DNA of 64,000 nucleotides from Dasypus novemcinctus. Taxonomy: Eukaryota > Chordata > Mammalia > Cingulata > Dasypodidae. The stretch covers positions 3,286,001-3,350,000 of the forward strand of contig NW_026688628.1 of assembly GCF_030445035.2 (NCBI RefSeq). The letters are read 5' to 3'. Within the stretch, counting starts at the first letter, position 1, and each line of letters begins with the position of its first letter. The translations under genes and the position numbers were made by a program. Below are positions 56,366-64,000 of this stretch, in pieces. Below the pieces are notes generated by a model. That model was not told the origin of the DNA. It did not search any database and saw only the letters and a program-made list of their open reading frames with translations.

Positions 56366-57302
56366 TTACATCTGGAGGGAACACAGTTTTCCTGAGAGAA
56401 GTTTCTTCAGAGCCTCCTTCACATCCATGTTCCTTACACTGTAGATGATAGGAGTTAAGATAGAAGTCAGCATGGTGTAGAAAAGAGAGATAAATTTGCC
56501 TCAGTCCTGTGTATAACTGTCATTTGGCTGGAGATACATGTAGATAATGTGCCATAAAAAATGATCACCACAATGAGGTGGGAGGAGCAGGTGCTACAGG
56601 CTTTATGTCTTGCCTCCACTGATTTGATCCTCAGAATGGCTTGGGTTATGAAGCCATAGGAGATAAGGCTGAGTGCTGGAGAGATTAGGAGGAAGAGGAC
56701 ACTAGTGACAATAAGCACCAATTCATTAATGGTGGTGTCCACACAAGCCAATTTGAATAGAGCTGGTACTTCACAAATAAAATGATCCAACCAGTGGTTG
56801 CCACAGAGAGGCAACTGCAAGGTAGGTAGCATGAATCAAAGAATTGGCCAAACCACTCATCCAGTAGATGGATTTCAGCTGCTGACATAGCCACATGTTC
56901 ATTATGACTACATAGTGTAAGGTTTGCAGATAGCAGCATAGAGATGGAAGGCCATCACAGCCAAAAGGATGCACTCTGTAGAGCCCAAGGCTAGAGAGGT
57001 GTAGAGTTGGACCACACAACATCCATAAGTGATGGTCTTCTCTGGTACTTGCAGGTTAACTAGGGTTTGAGGAGCAAGGCTAGTGGTGAAGTAGAGCTCC
57101 AGGAGAGGTTACTTAGGAAAAAGTACATGGGCGTGTGGAGAGGAGGACACATGTACCAGGTAATGATGATGATGAAGTTTCCCACAAGCATCAGGAGATA
57201 GAAGAAAAGGACAAATACAAAGAGCACAGCCTGTAGGCAAGGGTGGTCTGAGAAACCCAGAACGATGAAACCCACCAGGGTACTGTCATTGGCCCTTCCC
57301 AT
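56366..57302 (-). pseudogene. olfactory receptor family 2 (OR2G-like) pseudogene
   Basis: A seven-transmembrane odorant receptor relic of 937 nt, near the usual OR length. ATG lies at 57300-57302 and the terminal TAA at 56366-56368. Hallmarks in order, across frames, are GN in TM1, [13 protein letters not shown], then [24 protein letters not shown], an AICKP LHY region, PLCGNHWLDHFICEVPAL in the second extracellular loop, SVEARHKACSTCSSHL before TM6 and a [13 protein letters not shown] TM7. Frameshifts occur near 57105, 56905 and 56830 and near 56535. A TGA interrupts the TM6/TM7 loop near 56494. The DRY motif region reads as FHLY, so both Asp and Arg are lost. The MGR/ST start and the CGNHWLDHFICEVPAL stretch closely resemble human OR2G2 and OR2G3 as I recall them. 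The exact orthologue is not established. Confidence 0.9.
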
Positions 57303-57820
57303 ATCTCTAGGGGGAACATCACCTGCTAAGAGAAAAATGAGAAGTTTAAAACAGTTTATCTGAGAATCAAAAAATGTAAGAACTGTAAGATCATGGCGAC
57401 CTATTTGTCCACCCTACTCATTTTTGCCCTTAATGTGTGGTCCATATACCATCCAGTCTAATGCCTTTTTTAAGAAAATCATGAATAATTTCAATTCAGG
57501 ATTTTCTGGGAACTCATTATTAAAGCCCAAGGTATTATTTCAAAATCAACAAAAAAGAATGTCATTTGGCTAACATTTATATAGGGGAGGGTGAAACATT
57601 TTGAATTGAAAGAATTGGTAAGTCACACAAAAATGTTTCAGAATGAGAAATATATTCTGTCATGTTACATTTTTCTAGATTCTCATCTAGAAGAATGGAA
57701 TCATATTCATCATATTCCCTTTTCCATATAAAAGGTATTATTCAATTATTATGCTATTTTAGTCATTATTAGTCTATCCACACCACACAACCCTAGTTTA
57801 TAATGCATTCATTCCTGAGA
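57303..57820. other. anonymous non-coding DNA
   Basis: The upstream flank of the OR2G-like pseudogene. I see no promoter motif that I would defend. Confidence 0.4.
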
Positions 57821-58190
57821 AGAACTTTACAAATACCCAATATTTGAACTCTTGACATCAAGGTCATCCCCAACCCACTGTACATCACTGCCAGATCAAT
57901 ATTTCCAAAATAGAATTTGGAAATATCACTTTTTTTTCTGCTTAAAAGCCTGTAGCTACATTTCAACACTTCCACTTCAAAGAAAAATACTTTACTTCAC
58001 TCAATTATCTCTAAAGTTTTGCTCCAAATCCCATTTTCTATGCATAACTTCTACACTGACCTTTCTGGATCTTCTTATAAAGACAAGTAAGTCATCCACA
58101 TAATCTATGCAATGGTCAGTTCTCCTAATGACCAAATGACTTCAAATGTTCTTCACCTTTCTAAAAAGCATTTGTCATTGTAGCTTAGAA
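57821..58190 (+). repeat. possible L2-type old LINE 3' fragment
   Basis: The order of aatatcactttttt, tgcttaaaagcctgtagctac, caattatctctaaagttttgctcc and ctgacctttctgg resembles the L2 3' region (the cactcccctgcttaaaa phrase and its successors). It is strongly diverged. Confidence 0.45.
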
Positions 58191-59577
58191 TTTTTGTCAT
58201 GTTGAACCTTAAGGAGTTTAAAAAGTTTTATCAATTATCTTTTTTTAATTATATATTTCTAAGGAGAATTTAACAAATCTATAACTTTTTTATGTTGTGT
58301 ATTCTTGTTTAATGTATTTTTGTTTTATGATGAATATTAATGACTTGAAGCCAGTTGGTTTAAGTAATGATTCATAATATACTTTGAAAATAATTTCATT
58401 TTTGACAATTCAATCATTGAGTGAACATGTATGCTATCTGTTGAGTGTTATATTATATATGTTCCTTCCTTAAACATGTTTTCTTTTCATTATAATATGT
58501 CCCACAGGTAAAAATAGTCTTCTTCTATCCTATTGCATCCCAATATTATCCATTTTAAAAGGCTTTATATTAGTTTCATCCAGAAAACCTTATGCAGTTT
58601 CCACATTTCAAAACAATTTTTTTCTCATCTGTAAGTTTGCAAAACTGATTTGAAAATTATTTATTTGGTTCAGACTTAGAACATTATTTTTAACTTTTCT
58701 TTTTTAAAATTTAGATTATTCATTATATACCTGTTAAATTTTGTTTTGTATCTCCAGATGGATTATTAGATCAATGACAATCTTATCCCTGTTGAAGCAG
58801 TGCACAAAAAGAGTATAAATGCATGTGTGCAGTGGTGGCAAAATGAGGAAGATTTCCTATCTTCATCTGTGCCTAGGATGAAACCTGAATGTATTAGATT
58901 TTGTATGCAGATTTTGGTTCACAGTAAAAACCATGAATATGGTGTTTTCTTTTTTATTTTAAAGGGCACTTATTTTTAGCACTAATGATGGTGCATTTTT
59001 AGATATTCAAACAAATATCCACTTTAACAGGCTTTAATAATGAGTTCCCAGAAAACCCTGGAATTGAAATCATTCATGATTTTCTTAGAAGAGGCATTAG
59101 ACTGGATGGTATACTGTGCTTATATATATTCCCTGCAGAGCCAGATGAGGTGTAATTCTTCCAATGGAGGTTGCATGCATTGTTTATGCTCTCGTCATGC
59201 TGGCCTCAAAAGCTTTCCTCTACCTTTCACACATTTGCAATGCCTGTTTGTTGAAAATATGTGCACTAAACATGAATAACAAATGTAAAAATTCTAGGTA
59301 TTGATGTAAGTTCATAAAAGTGAATGATCAAAACCACACTTATATAGCAAACTCAAGCAACCTCAGCTCTCCAAAAAAGACCTAAATCAATAGCAGATGA
59401 GAAAGAAATTTTAAACAGAGGTAAACTACATGAGAAATACTAACAAATGGGGATTCTCTTTATGTTTTCTTAGAATAGCTGTTAATAAGTTTGTATGTTT
59501 GTGAAGGGAGAAGTAGTAAAGATTAAAAAGTCAAGAATTCTATGATTTAGATAGTGAAGTATTTTGAAAATCAGCCT
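58191..59577. other. anonymous non-coding DNA
   Basis: About 1.4 kb, AT-rich, without supported features. Open frames up to 79 codons show no family signs. Confidence 0.42.
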
Positions 59578-60845
59578 AAGATTCAAGAAATGGTTATGCC
59601 CATCAACAGATGAATGGATAAATAAAATGTGGTATATACATACAATGGAATACTACTCAGCTATAAGAAAGAATACAGTAGAAACACATGTGATAGCATG
59701 GATGAATCATGAGAACCTTATATTGAATGAAGCAACCCAGGCATTGAAGGACAAATACTACATCACCTCTCTGATATGAAATAAGTAAACCAAGCTATCT
59801 CAGAGAGCTAGAGACTGGATGATAAGCTTAAAGGAAGTTGGGGGTGGGTAAAGGAAAGTCGCAAGCTGACACCAAAATGGGTGAAATCTATGATAAGCTG
59901 GAGGTAAGTATTTGTACAGGGAAGGGATAAAATGGGGGCATAGGGATACCTTTGGGTGGGGCTTTGTGGGCTTAAAGGGGGCTAGGGATGAGAAGATAGG
60001 TCATATGACCCAAGAAATTAGGGGGAGGGTCGGGGGAACACTTGAACATAGGAAATTGTCAGGTATGTGGTTGAAATTATAATGTAGAGAAAACACTTTA
60101 GAAAGTACAATAAGGAAGGTTACCTGTTTTAGATGCTTAAAGGGGTCATGTGACACAGGGCAGGCTTCTAGGGAGTGTGTGAGTGCTCATTTTGTCATAG
60201 TGGGTTATATCATTGGGTGGAGACCCATACAATGACAGTGAAGGTATACCCACATCCTGGGGGGACTGATATTCTCAAACAGATGGAATTGTATCTCTCA
60301 AGAGAATTGGTGGCTCCCAATGGGTTAGGGCAGTCAAATAGGTCAAACCCTCAACATTGTTGCAAGTATCTCTGAATATGGACCTTCAAGTAATAAAGAT
60401 TGATTGTCACAGTGGGCCCTGAGGGGAGGGGGAAAGAGGTGTTGAATAGATGGAATCAGTGTAAGTGTGGGGCAATGGAAATGTTCCACAAGATCATGCA
60501 ATGATGGATATAGGACATGTTAAATTACACCAAAAATGTATAAAAGTCTATAGGCTAAAATGTAAACCATAATGTAAAGCATAAGATAACTAAAAATTTA
60601 GAAAATTGTATAGTCTAAAATATAAATCATAATGTAAACTTAAATGGAACCATGTTTGAAAGCTATTGTTTCAATATCTGTACATCAGCTGCAGCAAATA
60701 TAATATGAACATATAAAAATACTGTTGTTTGGAGAGGGACGAAGGGTTTGATGTTGGATATGTGGGAATACTATATACTGTTTATGTGAATTACTATGAT
60801 CTAAAACTCATGTGAAAACAAGCTTAAAAATTAGGGGAAAAAAAG
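59578..60845 (+). mobile_element. L1 3' segment (end of ORF2 and complete type B 3'UTR)
   Basis: It starts in the last about 200 bp of ORF2 (a cccatcaacagatgaatgg stretch, then tggaatactactcagctataag, as at 43270-43360). It continues through ctctctgatatgaaat (the ORF2 end) into the type B 3'UTR and ends in an A-rich tail near 60845. It shows the full extent of the type B UTR (about 1.05 kb) that is cut short in copy C. A diverged internal duplication (ctaaaatgtaaaccataatgtaaa and ctaaaatataaatcataatgtaaac) lies at 60555-60640. Confidence 0.85.
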
Positions 60846-61070
60846 AAAGGATGTAGACACTAAGGAAGAAATGGAAGAAATTGCCTTGCCACTGTACATA
60901 CAGGGCAACACCTATAGCAGTGATGAAAGGCAAAATGTCAAAAATAAATCTTTATTTTTTCATTTTTTGATACCAAATTTATTTTTCCTTTATTTAGTTT
61001 TTCTAAATTAGTATGTATTCTATATCTAACCTTCAAATCTACCATTATATTCCATTTTACTATTAATAGA
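60846..61070. other. short anonymous stretch
   Basis: No recognised content between two L1 segments. Confidence 0.4.
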
Positions 61071-62725
61071 ACCTGGCCTATTTTGGACCACAGAGAGGTT
61101 CAAGTATGGCAGGGGAGGAACACTGGTGTGGGGCATTATTGGTGGGGGGCACATGGTTGGGAGGGAGTTCTCCAGGGCATGTATACAGGGTACATAAAAA
61201 TGTTTGGATATTTTCATAGTGGTTTCAGTTAAAAACGACAACTGAGGGAGCACTGAGTTCCTAGCTGGGGGAGCTCTATCACATTCCCCAAAGGAACAGC
61301 AACAATTATCCAAGTGCAATGGCAAAGACTAATAAAGATGGATGGTCCAACAATGAGCCCTTGATACTGATGGTTGTGATCATGAGCCTGTGTGCCTGAA
61401 ATATGAACTAGGCCTAGAGCTTCAAGGTGCCTAGGAGTTACCTCCAGAGAACCTCCCTGTTGCTCAAATGTGGCCACTCTCTAAGCCAAACTCAACATGT
61501 AAATGCATTACCTTCCTCCCAGCATGGGATATGACTCCTGGGGATGAGCCTCCCTGATGTCGAGGGATTATGACCAAGCACCAGCTGATGATATAACTAG
61601 AAAGAGACCTTGAATAAAAGGATCAACTCAGACCAGCAGAGTATCTCAGCCTACATGTAATATCAGGTGTTAAAACTGCTTTTTGACTTTGGATAAAAGG
61701 GGGAAATGGAAAGGACAAATGAATTTATATGGCTATGAGTCTCCAAAAAAGAGTCCGGAGGTCATCTGAGGAGTAATGCTTATGTATGCCTCAGCAGGGT
61801 ACCAGAGACAGCAAAGTAGACAGAAACCCAGGTACTGTGCCTCCTAATGGCTACAGAGACGCACAGGTTCTATGGTCATGGCAGATGACTCTGGAGTTCT
61901 GTGCCATGTCAGTTGGCCCTACTTTGGAGTTTATGTTCCTGAGTGTGATGGAGTTGGACACAGATATGACCTTTCTACACATGACTCTTCTGTTACTTTT
62001 ACCAGACCTGTAGTTGGCGTTTGGGTTGGTGTATACTCAGGAGACCTGAATTTCTGGTCTGTCCATGTGACAGCCAGGCCCTGAGCCTCAACAGACCTGC
62101 AACTCCTACCTTCTGGTTTATTGGACTTACCCTGGCCACTAACAGGGAGATGAAGAAGGTTAACCACCACACCAGGGAGCCAAGAGTGCCTACAACTGCA
62201 AGCAGGAGAATTACACCCATCATCCATGTGGAATCTAAGCTCCCTCTTGATGTAGAGGGGTACTGGACATAACCATCCCAGGGTCCATAGGATGGAAGAA
62301 TAGAATATGGATTAGAATGGACTTACTGGTGTTCTGCTGGAGAACTATTGTGATTAGTAATGGAAGAAATTGTAGTATTGATGTGGAGAAAGTGGCCATA
62401 GTAGCTGCTGATGGTAGGGAGAGGGAAGAAGAGGTACAATGTGGGCGCATTTTCAGAATTTGGAGTTGTCCTGTGTGGTGCTGCAGAGACAGATGCTGGA
62501 CATTGTGTGTCCTGCCGTGGCCCACTGGGTGGACTGGGGGAGAGTGTGGACTACAATGTAGACCACTGTCCATGTGGTGCAGCAATGCTCCAAAATGTAT
62601 TCACCAGGTCCAGTGAATGTGCCATGATGATGGAAGAGGTTGTTGATGTGGGAGGAACTGGGTGAGGGTGTGGGGGGTATATGGGGTCCTCACATTTTTT
62701 GAATGTAATGTTTAAAGGAAAATAA
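61071..62725 (+). mobile_element. L1 3'UTR (type A), longest copy, about 1.65 kb
   Basis: The fullest type A copy here, with which the others align. It has no ORF2 sequence upstream. In order it carries gggagggagttctccagggcatg (61153), caaatgtggccactctctaagcc (61466), a gagcctccctga stretch (61548), ctacacatgactctt (61977), caactgcaagcagg (62192), gtggccatagtagctgctga (62391), gagagtgtggac (62540), the G-rich stretch (62655-62685) and ttttgaatgtaatg (62696), then A-rich sequence. Frames of 70-116 codons inside it are not genes. Confidence 0.82.
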
Positions 62726-62730
62726 AGAAA

Positions 62731-62732
<2 letters not shown>

Positions 62733-62779
<47 letters not shown>
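62733..62779. repeat. (TA)n microsatellite
   Basis: A pure AT dinucleotide run of 47 bp in the A-rich tail of the preceding L1. Confidence 0.97.
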
Positions 62780-62784
<5 letters not shown>

Positions 62785-62877
62785 AAAGAAATAGTTATGA
62801 TCTTTGATTACACATGGAACATATGCAACTCATGCTTCACAATATCTTATCTGACTAGAACAATCTGGGTAAAGATG

Positions 62878-62940
62878 GAAAGAAGAAAGGAAGGAAGAAA
62901 GGGAGGGAGGGAGAAAAGAGGTAGGGAGGAAGGGCAAAAA
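62878..62940. repeat. purine-rich (GGAA)-type simple sequence
   Basis: About 60 bp of G and A only or nearly so (aagaagaaaggaaggaagaaagggaggg and onward). Such tracts can form unusual DNA structure. No function is claimed. Confidence 0.85.
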
Positions 62941-62989
62941 AGGCTAAAGTAAGGATCAAGGTTTGATGTTTTGAAGTCCAGGCTCTCTG

Positions 62990-63420
62990 TCTCTAAAGCT
63001 CATTCTAATTAAGCCTCATACAGCAACCAGAGTTATCTTTGTCTCTCAAATATGATATTTCCCTTTGAATGGTTCCCTGTGTTTACAAGAAAAACATGCA
63101 CTATCCACAAGGCATTCAACCCCTCCTTGGGCTGGTTTATGCCCTCCCTACATCCACTGCCATACCCCACACATCTATCTTATCATGCTGCCATTTTGAG
63201 TGGTTTGCACTTCCCCTACTTTCCTTTCACTCAGTCATATGTTTTCTTAGGCTTCTCCCTATGAAAGGATATTCTCCCATAACTCCCAACACAGGAAAAG
63301 CATCTCCTCCCATTTCAAGGCTCCATGCTGGTCACTTACGTACAAAGTCTTCCTTGACTCTGATCAGTGATGACAGCCCCTATGCCCCATCCAGGTAGAT
63401 TTACCAATTCTTATCTAATA
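62990..63420 (+). repeat. possible L2-type old LINE fragment
   Basis: The series aatggttccctgtgtttac, aaggcattcaaccc, tatgccctccctacatcc, cttcccctactttcc and aagtcttccttgact follows the conserved order of the L2 3' region (ctccctattgcc, ggcattcaaggccc and onward). It is strongly diverged. Confidence 0.5.
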
Positions 63421-64000
63421 AAACCATCCTTCACCCTGAACCTACTTCTATCATAGAACCTATCAGATACCACTGAGATAAATCTTTACATTTGTATGTT
63501 TCTAATAAACTGCAAGCTTCTTAAAGGGTCATGTTTTACTGATTTTATTATGTATAATTTGTATGGAGTCTGAAGCATAGTAAAAGATAAACGTTTGTTG
63601 CATAAACTAATGCATTTTAGTTGCCCTATTTCCCAAAGACATACCCTCTCTTGGGTCTTTCTGTATAGAACATAGTCTACCTTTACTTTTGTGACACTGA
63701 ACCTTGCTCATTCAAGCCACTTCCCTGTTTAAAGCCTTGAAACAGGCTGAAAACCCATAGCCATGTCTTATCCCAATTTGAAGAGATCCAATATAAGACA
63801 AATGTCCCTTCTGGTCTAGTCCATTTTACAGATGTTTTGTTCCTCTGTGTCTGCCCTGCCTTTAGGTGGAAGTACAAGACTGATGGTGTTAGGGTTCTCA
63901 GTATCTGCTCATGTGTTTTAAAGTTACCCACCTGAGCAGACAAAGGCCTGATTTGATGTGTAAGCAACTGTCCTCTCCAGTGCACATTCTGATTTATGCT
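63421..64000. other. non-coding DNA with possible second L2-like piece
   Basis: The stretch near 63700-63800 (ttcaagccacttccctgtttaaagcc) again resembles an L2-type phrase. The rest is unassigned. No gene is supported to the window end. Confidence 0.4.

Noticed and set aside
61026..62665. Many frames of 70-116 codons in both strands
   Set aside because: They lie in the type A L1 3'UTR, and the same frames break in the other copies, so there is no conserved protein.

Overview
This is AT-rich mammalian genomic DNA with no intact gene that I can support. The repeats point to a xenarthran, most likely an armadillo (Dasypus). There are several copies of a tRNA-headed SINE with a box A like TGGCCCAGTGG and a box B like GGTTCAAACCC, a conserved body of about 350-400 bp and a T/A-rich tail, matching the armadillo DAS-SINE type as I know it. 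There are also many L1 copies with a lineage-type 3'UTR. The species call is inference from repeat type; no search was run.

The only cellular protein-coding relics are two olfactory receptor (OR) pseudogenes, both on the minus strand. One at 9889-10878 is OR family 14-like and has three stop codons. One at 56366-57302 is OR2G-like and has several frameshifts plus a stop. In human, OR2G and OR14 genes lie in the 1q44 OR cluster, so the window is probably the xenarthran counterpart of part of that cluster (inference).

Layout. 1-2.2 kb: anonymous sequence with one L1 3' fragment. 2.2-9.2 kb: a decayed minus-strand endogenous retrovirus (ERV A) with both LTRs and protease and reverse transcriptase relics, interrupted by L1 fragments. 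9.2-14.5 kb: the OR14-like pseudogene, anonymous DNA and two SINEs with clear target-site duplications (TSDs). 14.5-22.3 kb: L1 copy B, whose 5'UTR is built of tandem monomers and whose ORF1 is split by another L1 insertion with a TSD. 22.3-24.6 kb: an internal fragment (ERV B) of the same family as ERV A, opposite strand. 24.6-27.4 kb: internally deleted and inverted L1 UTR pieces. 27.4-36.2 kb: old L1/HAL1-like debris, SINEs, a MIR and a solo LTR (33424-33971, 4-bp TSD). 36.2-43.9 kb: L1 copy C, nearly full length but dead, carrying a SINE. 44-47.8 kb: a SINE and opposed old L1 pieces. 47.8-50.4 kb: mostly anonymous. 50.4-52.8 kb: ERV C (LTR, primer-binding-like site, gag start) on the plus strand facing a minus-strand integrase relic. 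52.8-56.4 kb: anonymous DNA and a solo LTR with a 6-bp TSD (55330-55824). 56.4-57.3 kb: the OR2G-like pseudogene. 57.3-64 kb: old L2-like pieces, two L1 3' segments and microsatellites.

Nothing here works as a pathway or operon. The interest lies in the nesting order of mobile elements, several exactly bounded insertions, tandem-monomer L1 5'UTR architecture and the decay of an OR cluster. I found no sign of a novel defence, RNA or metabolic system.
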